Below, piece after piece: positions 16,087 to 24,487 of a stretch of 32,205 nucleotides of DNA. The DNA comes from Gemmatimonadota bacterium (lineage in GTDB: Bacteria > Gemmatimonadota > Gemmatimonadetes > Gemmatimonadales > Gemmatimonadaceae): the NCBI GenBank assembly GCA_025359135.1, contig JANYHJ010000161.1, forward strand, positions 1 to 32,205. Reading direction: 5' to 3'. The position numbers and the translations under genes were made by a program. The notes beneath the pieces were generated by a model, which was not told the DNA's origin, did no database searches, and worked only from the letters and a program-made list of their open reading frames with translations. The stretch's first letter is position 1. Every line of letters begins with the position of its first letter.

Positions 16087-19000
16087 ATGTCGCTGCCCTC
16101 GATTCTCGACGCGCTCAGCGCGCTGCCATCGTTCACGCGCCTCTCGCAGGGGCTGCCGGGCGCGGGCGCGCAGGTGGGCGTCACCGGCCTTCCGGGTTCA
16201 GCCGACGCGGCGCTCGTGGCCGCCCTTGCGCGCGCGCACCCGACGCGCTTTTTCGTCGTGGCCGCGGGCGCCGTGGCCGACGCCGAACGGTGGATGGCCG
16301 ATCTCGAATCGCTCACGGGGAGTGACGGCGTTGCGCTCTATCCGCCACGAGAAGGGTTCGGCGAGGTGGAACCGCACGCGGAAGTTGCGGGCGAGCGCGT
16401 CGAGACGGTGGAGCGCCTCGTGCGTGGCAACGTGCGCGTGCTCTGCACCACGGCGCGCGCGCTGCTGGAACGGACACGCATGCCACGCGCGCTCGCGGAA
16501 CTGCGCCTCGAGCTGCGTCGTGGCGAGCAGTTCCGCCCGGAAGACCTCGCGACCCGGCTCGAGGGCATGGGCTTCGAGCGCGTCGAGCTGGTGGAAGACG
16601 TGGCGCAGTTCGCGATGCGCGGCGGCATCTTCGACATCTATTCGTTCGGCATGGCGGAGCCGGTGCGCCTCGAGTTCTGGGGCGACGAGCTGACGGAGAT
16701 CCGCCACTTCGACCTGTTGACGCAGCGCTCGGTGCGCATGGCCGAGGTGGCGGTGGTGCTGCCGGTCGATGGCGCCGTGATGGGTCCGGTCGACGAGACG
16801 TCGCGGGTGTCGATTGCCGAGCTCTGGCCGGCGGACACGGTGCTCGTGATTCCCGAGGGCGCGCACCTCGAGCCGGAGCTGGAGCGCACGTGGAACGAGG
16901 CCAAGCACCATGTCGAACTGGCGAGGCGGCGCGGCGAAGATGCGCCCGACCGTGAAGAGCTGTTCCTCGCGCCGAGCGTGCTCGTGCGCACGCTCGCGCG
17001 CGCCAGTCGCGTGGCGATCGAGCCGGGCGGCGTCGAGGGCGCGATCGGCTTCCCGCTCCGTGTACCGGACGCGATCGACCGCGACATCGCGCGTCTCAAG
17101 CGCGTCATCGCCGACGGGACGCCGACGATGATCCTCTGCGACAACGCGGGCCAGGCCGAGCGCCTCGAGGAGTTGCTGGGCGACAAGTACGGTGGCGTGA
17201 CGGCGGCGGCGCTCGTGATCGGCGTGCTGGGCGGCGGCTTCGTGCTGCCGCCAGGGCAGGGGCGCGCGGGTTTCCGCGTGCTCACCGACCACGAGGTGTT
17301 CCGGCGCGAGCGGCGGTTGCGGCGCTCGCGTCGCTACGGCGCCGGCGTGGCGATGGAGACGGTCACCGCGCTCAAGCCGGGCGACTACGTGGTGCACCTC
17401 GAGCACGGCGTCGGCATCTACCGCGGGATGCAGACGATCTACGTGAAGGAGAGCACGATCGAGGTGGCGGTGCTGGAGTACGAGGGCGGCGACCGGTTGA
17501 ACGTGCCGCTCTATCGCCTCGACCAGATCGAGCGCTACCGCTCCGCGTCGGACGTGAGCGAGGACGCGCCACCGCCGCGCCTCCACAAGCTCGGCGGCAA
17601 GCGCTGGGCGCAGCAGCGCGAGAGGACGCTCAAGTCGATCGAGCAGATGACGCAGGAGCTGCTCGAGTTGTATGCCAAGCGGCACGTGGCGACGCGCGAC
17701 GTGCACTTCCCCGATGGCGCATGGCAGCGGCAGCTCGAGTCGAGCTTCCTCTTCGAGGACACCCCCGACCAGGTCAAGGCGACGGTCGACGTGAAGGGCG
17801 ACATGGAGCGCGTGCGCCCGATGGACCGGCTGCTCGTCGGCGACGTCGGGTATGGCAAGACGGAGATTGCCGTGCGCGCTGCCTTCAAGGCGGTGCAGAG
17901 CGAGCGGCAGGTTGCGGTGCTCGTGCCGACGACGATCCTCGCGGACCAGCACTTCCGCACGTTCAGTGAGCGGCTCGCGGACTTTCCAGTCAAGGTGGCG
18001 GTGCTCTCGCGCTTCCAGACGGGCAAGGAGCAGGCGGCCGTGCTGGCGGGGCTCGCCGACAAGACGATCGACATCGTCATCGGCACGCACCGGCTGCTGT
18101 CGCAGGACGTCCGCTTCAACCGGCTCGGGCTCGTGATCGTGGACGAGGAGCACCGCTTCGGCGTCAAGCACAAGGAGCGCCTCAAGCAGCTCAAGCTCGA
18201 CACCGACGTGCTGACGCTGACGGCCACGCCGATTCCGCGCACGTTGCACCAGTCGCTCGCGGGGCTCCGCGACATGACGCTCATCCAGACGCCGCCGCGC
18301 GACCGCTCGCCGGTGCTGACGTTCGTGGAGCCGTGGGACGACGCGCTCCTCGAGGAGGGGATCGCGCGCGAGCTGGACCGTGGCGGCCAGGTCTTCTTCG
18401 TCCACAACCGGATCGAGACGATCCTCGGCATCGCCGACCACATCCAGCGCCTCGTGCCGCGGGCCCGCATCGCGGTCGGGCACGGCCAGATGAAGGAGCG
18501 TGACCTCGAGGAGGTCATGCGGCGCTTCGTGCGCGGCGAGGTGGACGTGCTCGTGAGCACGATGATCGTCGAGAGCGGCCTCGACGTGCCGAACGCGAAC
18601 ACGATGTTCGTGAATCGCGCCGACTACTTCGGACTCGCGCAGCTCTACCAGCTGCGCGGGCGCGTGGGACGCTCGCACCGTCGCGCCTACTGCTACCTGC
18701 TGGTACCCGACCAGGTGGACCTGGACGCGGAGCGCCGGTTGCAGGTGCTCGAGCACCACACCGAACTCGGCAGTGGCTACCAGGTGGCGCTGCGCGACAT
18801 GGAGCTGCGCGGCGCGGGCAACCTGCTGGGCCCGGAGCAGTCGGGCTTCGTGCAGGCGGTGGGCTTCGACCTCTACCTCAAGATGCTCGAGGCCGCGGTC
18901 AAGCGCGTCACGGCGGGCGGTGAGACGCGGCGCATCGTGCCGGCCGACGTGTCGCTCGACTCACCGCACTTCATTCCCGACGACTACGTGCCGAGCGCGG

Positions 19001-19389
19001 AGGCCAAGCTCGACCTCTACCGGCGGATCACGGCGGCCACGGAGGCCACGGAACTCGAGGCGCTGCGCGAAGAGGCGCGTGATCGGTTCGGCCCCCTGCC
19101 GGGTCCGGCCAAGGCGGTGTTCGCGGTGGCGCAACTGCGCGTGATCGGCGGTGTACTCGGAATCGAGGGGGTGCTGGTGCGGGGGAACGAAGCCCGCATT
19201 ACATTCCACGATTCTGCGGCCCCACGCCTCAAGGCGCTGGCGGCCGCCTTTCACGGGGTCCAGTTCCAGGCCGACGTGAAGCGCGCGCACCCGCTTTCGC
19301 TCAAGCTGATCCGGCTTGGCGGCGCGGAGATCCTCGATGGCCTCGTGCAGGCCCTCCGGAGTCTCGTCCCCGATGGACGCGGCGCCTGA
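16087..19389 (+). CDS. mfd: Transcription-repair coupling factor Mfd
   Basis: Removes RNA polymerase stalled at DNA lesions and recruits UvrA. The product has 1100 residues, slightly shorter than E. coli Mfd (1148). Order of domains: UvrB-like N-terminus (about 1-340, with YPPREGFGEVEPHAEV and RGGIFDIYS), CarD-like RNA polymerase interaction domain (about 410-495, VVHLEHGVGIYRGM), RecG-like motor with Walker A GDVGYGKTE near 585, DEEH motif VDEEHRFGV near 686, TATPIPRTL, VESGLDVPNANT and QLRGRVGRS, then the C-terminal TRCF domain that regulates UvrA binding. Start ATG is 29 bases after the BatA-like stop. No internal disruption is seen. Confidence 0.97.
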   Translation: MSLPSILDALSALPSFTRLSQGLPGAGAQVGVTGLPGSADAALVAALARAHPTRFFVVAAGAVADAERWMADLESLTGSDGVALYPPREGFGEVEPHAEVAGERVETVERLVRGNVRVLCTTARALLERTRMPRALAELRLELRRGEQFRPEDLATRLEGMGFERVELVEDVAQFAMRGGIFDIYSFGMAEPVRLEFWGDELTEIRHFDLLTQRSVRMAEVAVVLPVDGAVMGPVDETSRVSIAELWPADTVLVIPEGAHLEPELERTWNEAKHHVELARRRGEDAPDREELFLAPSVLVRTLARASRVAIEPGGVEGAIGFPLRVPDAIDRDIARLKRVIADGTPTMILCDNAGQAERLEELLGDKYGGVTAAALVIGVLGGGFVLPPGQGRAGFRVLTDHEVFRRERRLRRSRRYGAGVAMETVTALKPGDYVVHLEHGVGIYRGMQTIYVKESTIEVAVLEYEGGDRLNVPLYRLDQIERYRSASDVSEDAPPPRLHKLGGKRWAQQRERTLKSIEQMTQELLELYAKRHVATRDVHFPDGAWQRQLESSFLFEDTPDQVKATVDVKGDMERVRPMDRLLVGDVGYGKTEIAVRAAFKAVQSERQVAVLVPTTILADQHFRTFSERLADFPVKVAVLSRFQTGKEQAAVLAGLADKTIDIVIGTHRLLSQDVRFNRLGLVIVDEEHRFGVKHKERLKQLKLDTDVLTLTATPIPRTLHQSLAGLRDMTLIQTPPRDRSPVLTFVEPWDDALLEEGIARELDRGGQVFFVHNRIETILGIADHIQRLVPRARIAVGHGQMKERDLEEVMRRFVRGEVDVLVSTMIVESGLDVPNANTMFVNRADYFGLAQLYQLRGRVGRSHRRAYCYLLVPDQVDLDAERRLQVLEHHTELGSGYQVALRDMELRGAGNLLGPEQSGFVQAVGFDLYLKMLEAAVKRVTAGGETRRIVPADVSLDSPHFIPDDYVPSAEAKLDLYRRITAATEATELEALREEARDRFGPLPGPAKAVFAVAQLRVIGGVLGIEGVLVRGNEARITFHDSAAPRLKALAAAFHGVQFQADVKRAHPLSLKLIRLGGAEILDGLVQALRSLVPDGRGA

Positions 19390-19426
19390 GCGTCCCTGGT
19401 TCCGTCTTTCTCCTTGGTTGCATCGC

Positions 19427-20896
19427 ATGTCCTTTCTTCGCTTCTCCGTGGCGGCGCTCACTCTCGGTCTGGGCGCGTGCGACTCGCTCGGCGCGCATGC
19501 GAGCGTCGTCGCCAAGGCCGGCTCGCACGAGCTGTCCGTTGACCGCCTCGGCAACCTGATCGGCCTCTCGGCAGCGCCCGTCCGCAAGGACGTCGCGCGT
19601 TCGATCGCCGAGGTCTGGGTCGACTACCAGCTCCTCGGTGAGGCCGCGGCGAAGGGCGACACGATCGGCGACCTCAAGCTCGTCGACGAGACGATGGTGC
19701 CGGTGATCCAGCGCGCGCGCATCGAGACGCTCTACGGCCAGATCTCGCAGGCGTGGAAGGACGCGAAGGTGGACGAATCCGGGCTCGAAGCGCGCTACAA
19801 CAACGGTGAGTTCCTCGCCGCCAAGCACATCCTCATCAGCATCACGCAGGGATCGCCGCCGGACTCGGTGGCGCGCTTCCAGGCGCAGGCGATGGCGGTC
19901 CGCAAGGACCTGAACCCCGCCAACTTCGGCGCGATGGCGGCCAAGTTCTCGAAGGACCCGGGCACGGCCACCAAGGGCGGCGATCTCGGCGTCTTCCCCA
20001 AGGGGATCATGGTGCCGGAGTTCGAGCGCGGCATCACGAGCCTCAAGCCGGGCGAGATTTCCGGCCCGATCCGCACCGCCTACGGCTTCCACATCATCCG
20101 CCGTTCCATGTACGCGGACGTGAAGGAGCAGGTGTTGAAGGCGGCGACCGACAAGCAGGTGGCCGCTGCCGAGAGCACGTACCTGACCGGCCTCGAGGGC
20201 GCCGCCAAGATCGAGGTCAAGTCCGATGCCCCGATCACGATCAAGTCGGTGGCGATCGAGCTCGAGGCGCACTTCGACGACAACACGGTCATCGCCAACA
20301 TGCAGGGCGGCAACTACACGGCGTCGAATCTCTCGAGAATGCTCCGCACGATTCCGCAGAAGAACCAGCTGCTGTCGCAGCTGCAGTCGGCGCCGGACTC
20401 GGTGATCCTCACGCAGTTCCTCAAGCCGGTGCTCCGCACCGAACTGCTCACGCGCGAGGCCGACAAGAAGGGGATCAAGTCGGACACCGCGCTGCTCGGC
20501 AACGTCCACCGCACCTTCTTCAACATGGTGAAGGGCGCGTGGAACGGGCTCGGCGTCGCACCGTCGATGCTCGACAGCGCCGGCAAGCTGAGCCCCGAGC
20601 AGCGGGCCAAGCTCGCAGGTGACCGTGTCGAGGCCTACATGGACCGCCTCATCAAGCAGGAGATGAACTTCGTCGAGGTGCCGCCGCCACTCGAGGCAGC
20701 GCTGCGCGAGAAGTACAAGTCGTCGATCGACAGGGCGGGCATCGATCGCGCGGTCGAGAAGGCGCAGAAGGTCCGCGCGGCGGCCGATTCGGCCAAGGCC
20801 AAGAGCGAGCCCAGTTCGGCGGTGCCGATCCCGGGTGGTGCCCCGGCCGCTGGCGCGCCGCCCGCCGCCCCGGCTGCGGGCAAGAAGACGCCGTAG
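19427..20896 (+). CDS. Parvulin-type peptidyl-prolyl isomerase, lipoprotein
   Basis: 489-residue periplasmic foldase, probably anchored to a membrane by lipid. The start at 19427 gives a short lipoprotein signal with lipobox LGAC (Cys near residue 17). A longer in-frame start at 19373 would overlap mfd and bury the signal. A single parvulin domain lies at about 128-225: AAKHILISI, FSKDPGTATKGGDLGVFPKG and GPIRTAYGFHIIRR. Flanking helical regions are SurA/PrsA-like and may bind unfolded protein. The tail (from about 455) is Ala/Pro/Gly-rich. It lies 37 bases after mfd and is followed by a strong hairpin. Likely works in outer-membrane protein maturation with the adjoining SurA-like gene. Confidence 0.88.
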   Translation: MSFLRFSVAALTLGLGACDSLGAHASVVAKAGSHELSVDRLGNLIGLSAAPVRKDVARSIAEVWVDYQLLGEAAAKGDTIGDLKLVDETMVPVIQRARIETLYGQISQAWKDAKVDESGLEARYNNGEFLAAKHILISITQGSPPDSVARFQAQAMAVRKDLNPANFGAMAAKFSKDPGTATKGGDLGVFPKGIMVPEFERGITSLKPGEISGPIRTAYGFHIIRRSMYADVKEQVLKAATDKQVAAAESTYLTGLEGAAKIEVKSDAPITIKSVAIELEAHFDDNTVIANMQGGNYTASNLSRMLRTIPQKNQLLSQLQSAPDSVILTQFLKPVLRTELLTREADKKGIKSDTALLGNVHRTFFNMVKGAWNGLGVAPSMLDSAGKLSPEQRAKLAGDRVEAYMDRLIKQEMNFVEVPPPLEAALREKYKSSIDRAGIDRAVEKAQKVRAAADSAKAKSEPSSAVPIPGGAPAAGAPPAAPAAGKKTP

Positions 20897-20904
20897 CAGA
20901 GCCG

Positions 20905-20931
20905 TCGGGGTCCGGCTTGGCCGGACCCCGA
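20905..20931 (+). terminator. 12-bp perfect hairpin after the parvulin lipoprotein gene
   Basis: TCGGGGTCCGGC pairs fully with GCCGGACCCCGA around a three-base loop (TTG), eight bases after the stop codon at 20896. The following bases (GCCAAAAC) are not a T-tract on this strand, so it could act as an mRNA 3'-end protector or Rho-assisted terminator rather than an intrinsic one. Confidence 0.55.
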
Positions 20932-20942
20932 GCCAAAACTTC

Positions 20943-20985
20943 ACGCCGTCCGAGGGGGAACCTCCCACCGGACGGCGTTTATCTT
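20943..20985 (+). terminator. Strong hairpin plus T-rich tail just before the SurA-like gene
   Basis: ACGCCGTCCG (20943-20952) pairs with CGGACGGCGT (20969-20978), with a further inner GGG/CCC pairing in the 16-base loop, followed by TTTATCTT. The form is that of a Rho-independent terminator. It ends only seven bases before the ATG at 20992, so it is either the terminator of the mfd/parvulin transcript or an attenuator in the leader of the SurA-like gene. Confidence 0.6.
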
Positions 20986-20991
20986 CCGGAT

Positions 20992-22380
20992 ATGCGCCGC
21001 TTCCCGTTCTGGTTGTTCGCCGCCCTCTCGCTCCTCGTCGCCGCGCCAGTCGCGCGCGCGCAGGATTCCGCTGCCACCGCCGCGAGTCTTGCGGCTGCCA
21101 AGTGGAAGGAGCCGTACGTGCTCGATCAGATCGTCGGCATCGTCGGTGACCGCGCGATTCTCTGGAGCGACGTGCTGATCGCGATCGGTGGCAAGCTGCG
21201 TGGGGCGCCGGTGCCGACGGATCCCGCCGAGCAGCTCAAGCTGGCCCAGGAAGCGCTCACGCAGATCGCGGACGAGGAAGTGCTCGTGCAGCGCGCGCGC
21301 CGCGACACGTCGATCAAGGTCACGGAGGCGGAGGCGAACACGCAGGTCGACGGGACGCTCAAGCGCATCCGCGAGCAGTTCAAGTCGGACGGAGAATTCC
21401 GCGACGCCCTCCGCCGCGAAGGGCTCGGCACGCTCGAGGACTACAAGAAGAAGCTCGCCGATGACAGCAAGCGGCAGCTCCTCCAGCAGCAGCTCCTGAG
21501 CAAGGCCAAGCGCGACGGCAAGCTGCTCACCGGCTCCGTGAGCGAGAGCGAAGTCACGGAAGCGTTCGAGAAGAACCGCAACACCCTGCCCAAGCGGCCC
21601 GCCACGATCGCGTTCCACCAGATCGTGGTTGCGCCCTCCGCGAGCGACAGCGCGAAGCGGGTGACCTACGCGAAGCTCGACTCGATCGGGCGCGAGCTGC
21701 TCAAGGACCCGACGCGCTTCGAGTCGGTGGCCAAGAGCGTGTCGCAGGACCCCGGCTCGAAGGAGCAGGGTGGCGACCTCGGCTGGAACCGCCGCGGACA
21801 GATGGTACCGGCGTTCGACCGCATGATGTTCTCGTTGCCTCCCAACACGCTCTCGCCGATCGTGGAGACGCCGTTCGGCTTCCACATCATCCGCGTCGAC
21901 CGTGTGCTGCCGGCCGAAGTGAAGGCGCGCCACATCCTGCTGCGCCCGGTCATCGACTCGACCGACGTGACGCGCGGCCGCAAGCTCGCCGACTCGGTGG
22001 CCGTGGTGTGGCGGAAGGGAGCGGACTATGACTCGCTCTCGCTGCGCTTCCACGACCTGCGCGAGGAACGCGGCAGCGCGACACCGTTCGTGACCGACTC
22101 GCTGCCACCCGCCTACCAGAAGGCGCTGACCGGGATGAAGAAGGGGGACGTGGCTGGCCCCTTCGACATCATGGACGTGCGCACGAACCTGCCCAAGTTC
22201 GTGCTCGCGCAGGTCATCAGCACGACCGAGCCGGGCGACTATACGCGCGAGGAGTTCAAGGAGCGCATCCGCGAGCAGCTCGCGGACGAAAAGGCGATCC
22301 GCCGCCTGATCGACGGTTACCGCAGGGAGACGTTCGTCTCCGCGAAGCTCGCGTCGTTGCCCTCGCCACTGGCGAAGTAG
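20992..22380 (+). CDS. surA: SurA-like periplasmic chaperone / peptidyl-prolyl isomerase
   Basis: 462-residue secreted foldase for outer-membrane proteins. Signal peptide about 1-23 (LLVAAPVARAQD). The SurA_N-type chaperone region starts with DQIVGIVGDRAILWSDV and continues to about 200. The first parvulin domain (about 204-305) is well conserved: DPGSKEQGGDLGWNRRGQMVPAF and TPFGFHIIRVDRV. A second parvulin-like region (about 311-425) begins VKARHILLRP but has lost the GGDLG segment, so it is probably inactive. The ATG at 20992 lies directly behind a hairpin and lacks a clear Shine-Dalgarno sequence. pdxA follows after eight bases, which is the E. coli surA-pdxA order and supports this assignment. 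Confidence 0.85.
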   Translation: MRRFPFWLFAALSLLVAAPVARAQDSAATAASLAAAKWKEPYVLDQIVGIVGDRAILWSDVLIAIGGKLRGAPVPTDPAEQLKLAQEALTQIADEEVLVQRARRDTSIKVTEAEANTQVDGTLKRIREQFKSDGEFRDALRREGLGTLEDYKKKLADDSKRQLLQQQLLSKAKRDGKLLTGSVSESEVTEAFEKNRNTLPKRPATIAFHQIVVAPSASDSAKRVTYAKLDSIGRELLKDPTRFESVAKSVSQDPGSKEQGGDLGWNRRGQMVPAFDRMMFSLPPNTLSPIVETPFGFHIIRVDRVLPAEVKARHILLRPVIDSTDVTRGRKLADSVAVVWRKGADYDSLSLRFHDLREERGSATPFVTDSLPPAYQKALTGMKKGDVAGPFDIMDVRTNLPKFVLAQVISTTEPGDYTREEFKERIREQLADEKAIRRLIDGYRRETFVSAKLASLPSPLAK

Positions 22381-22388
22381 GCGCCACG

Positions 22389-23306
22389 ATGCGCGCGAGC
22401 GGCACGCGGCCCCGCCTCGCCATCACGCTCGGAGACCCGCGCGGCATCGGTCCCGAGATCGTCGGCAAGGCACTGGCCGACGCCGCGGTGCGCGCCGAGG
22501 CCGACCTCGTGTGTGTTGGCCCGCGCGGGACGGAAGCCGAGGTGCAGGAAGCCACCGGCGACTGGCATCCTGGCGCCGGCGTGGCGCACGCGGGGCGGAT
22601 GGCGGCGCGCGCGATCGAGCGCGCCGTGGAACTGGCACAATCGGGCGCGGTGCACGGAATCGTGACGGCCCCGATCGACAAGGCGGCGCTCCTGGCCGGC
22701 GGCGTCCACGAAGCTGGCCACACCGAGATGCTGGCGCGCCTCACGGGGCGCGAGGTCGCGATGATGCTGGCCTCGGACCGGCTGCGCGTGGTACTGGCGA
22801 CGACCCACATCGCGCTCCGTGACGTCGTCGCGGCCGTGACACCCGACGCCATCGCGCGCGCCGCACGCGTGACGCGCCACGCCCTGATCCATGACTTCGG
22901 CGTTGCCGCGCCGCGTCTCGCGCTCTGCGCGCTCAATCCGCACGCGGGCGACGGCGGACGATTCGGTGACGAGGACGAGCGCGTGCTCCGACCGGCGGCG
23001 ATCGCGAACGGCCTTGCCGGGCCATTCCCGGCCGACACCGTGTTCGTGCGCGCAATGCGTGGCGAGTTCGACGCGGTGATTGCACCTTACCACGACGTCG
23101 GCATGACCGCGATCAAGGTTGCCTCGTTCGGCTCGGCGGTGAACGTGACGCTCGGTTTGCCGTTTCCGCGCACGTCGCCCGACCACGGCACCGCGCTCGA
23201 CATTGCGGGGCAGGGCGTGGCCGATGCCTCGAGCCTGATCGCGGCGATCCGCCTGGCCGCAAAGCTCGCGCTCACGCGACGCGCCGAGGCATTGCAGCGC
23301 GCCTGA
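22389..23306 (+). CDS. pdxA: 4-hydroxythreonine-4-phosphate dehydrogenase PdxA
   Basis: NAD-dependent dehydrogenase of the DXP-dependent pyridoxal phosphate pathway. The 305-residue product begins RLAITLGDPRGIGPEIV, typical of PdxA. All three metal-binding histidine motifs are visible: GHTEMLA, YHDVGMTAIK and DHGTALDIAG. TAPIDKAAL marks the substrate-binding region. It is slightly shorter than E. coli PdxA (329). The eight-base gap to the SurA-like gene suggests a common transcript. Confidence 0.93.
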   Translation: MRASGTRPRLAITLGDPRGIGPEIVGKALADAAVRAEADLVCVGPRGTEAEVQEATGDWHPGAGVAHAGRMAARAIERAVELAQSGAVHGIVTAPIDKAALLAGGVHEAGHTEMLARLTGREVAMMLASDRLRVVLATTHIALRDVVAAVTPDAIARAARVTRHALIHDFGVAAPRLALCALNPHAGDGGRFGDEDERVLRPAAIANGLAGPFPADTVFVRAMRGEFDAVIAPYHDVGMTAIKVASFGSAVNVTLGLPFPRTSPDHGTALDIAGQGVADASSLIAAIRLAAKLALTRRAEALQRA

Positions 23307-23383
23307 GTGGCTCGAGCGCGAAGGGTGCGCTCAAGCTCGCGTCGCGCCGTTCCGCGCTCGTGGTCCGGACGTTAGCGTGCAGC

Positions 23384-24409
23384 ATGGCGACGACCCCGGC
23401 TCACGCGCACGCGCCTGATCATGCGCGCGATCATGCGCACGATCATGCGCATGATGACGGGCTCGAGCCGGGGCATGATCACGGTCACGCGCACGGTCAT
23501 CACCACGGGATCGGTCATTCGCACCACCACCATGTGGGCTCGGGGCCGGATGCGGCGCGGCGACTGACGTGGGCGCTCGCCATCACGCTCGTCTTTCTCG
23601 TGGCCGAGGTGGTGGGCGGAATCCTGGCCAACTCGCTGGCGCTGCTGGCGGATGCCGGTCACATGTTCACGGACGCCGGCGCGCTCGCGTTGTCGCTCTT
23701 CGTGGCATGGTACGCCAAGCAGCCGGCCAACACGCGCAAGACGTACGGGTACATCCGCCTCGAGATCCTCGCGGCGTTCGTGAACGGCGCGACGCTGCTG
23801 GCGATTTCGGCGTTCATCACGTGGGAAGCGATCCTGCGGCTCCGCACGCCGGAGCCGACCGAAGGCGGGCTGATGCTCGCGGTCGCCGGGGCGGGGCTCG
23901 TGGCCAACCTCGGAGCGGCGTGGATGCTGCGCCCGCGAGACGGCGACTCGCTCAACATGCGCGGCGCCTACCTGCACATCCTGGGCGACGTGCTCGGCCT
24001 GCTGGGCACCGTGGTGGCGGCCGTGATCATCCGGGAGACGGGGTGGACGGTGGCCGACCCGCTGGTGTCGATCTTCACGACGCTGCTCATCATCCGCAGT
24101 TCGTGGGCGTTGGTGCGCGAGTCGGTGGACATCCTCATGGAGGGTGCGCCGTCGCACATTTCCTGCGATCAGGTCCGCACGGCGCTGGCCGATATTCCGG
24201 GGGTGGAGGAGATCCATGACCTCCACGTGTGGACGCTGACGTCCGGAGTCGTGGCGATGAGCGTCCATGCCGTGGTGCCCGACGCCGAGCGTCACCAAGC
24301 GGTGCTGGTGGCCGCCCACGACACGGTGACGCGGTTCGGCATCCATCATGTCACGGTCCAGCTGGAGCGCGACCCCCTGCGAGACCGGGAACAGCATTTG
24401 CACGCCTGA
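23384..24409 (+). CDS. CDF-family cation efflux protein (ZitB/CzcD-like) with His-rich N-terminus
   Basis: 341-residue inner-membrane metal/proton antiporter, probably for Zn(II). The first 45 residues are His/Asp-rich (HDHAHDHAHDD, HGHAHGHHHG, HSHHHHVG), a usual metal-buffering region. Six TM segments follow. The transport site shows the two HxxxD motifs: HMFTD in the second TM segment (within LLADAGHMFTDAGAL) and HILGD in the fifth. A cytoplasmic C-terminal domain follows (HDLHVWTLTSGVVAMSVHAVV). ATG at 23384 was chosen over an in-frame GTG at 23360 because it lets the His-rich region begin the protein. No metal-responsive regulator is adjacent. Confidence 0.93.
   Translation: MATTPAHAHAPDHARDHAHDHAHDDGLEPGHDHGHAHGHHHGIGHSHHHHVGSGPDAARRLTWALAITLVFLVAEVVGGILANSLALLADAGHMFTDAGALALSLFVAWYAKQPANTRKTYGYIRLEILAAFVNGATLLAISAFITWEAILRLRTPEPTEGGLMLAVAGAGLVANLGAAWMLRPRDGDSLNMRGAYLHILGDVLGLLGTVVAAVIIRETGWTVADPLVSIFTTLLIIRSSWALVRESVDILMEGAPSHISCDQVRTALADIPGVEEIHDLHVWTLTSGVVAMSVHAVVPDAERHQAVLVAAHDTVTRFGIHHVTVQLERDPLRDREQHLHA
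23418..23455 (+). repeat. Short tandem repeats encoding His-Ala/Asp
   Basis: Three near-copies of a 12-base word (GATCATGCGC plus two variable bases) lie in tandem inside the CDF gene and encode the DHA(R/H) units of the His-rich head. Such repeats can change length by slippage without shifting the frame. Confidence 0.6.
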
Positions 24410-24487
24410 GCTCCATGCGGTTTTATTGAGGGAGCGGGTCAGCCACCCGTCCCCACGCCGCCCGTCCTGCCACCCACCCCACGACCG

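Noticed and set aside
16198..18759. 853-codon minus-strand open frame opposite mfd
   Set aside because: Antisense shadow of mfd, whose domains and motifs are complete; the antisense product has no recognisable domain.
23310..23345. Hairpin GAGCGC/GCGCTC after pdxA
   Set aside because: Only six pairs, no T-tract, and such short GC inverted repeats are common in this DNA.
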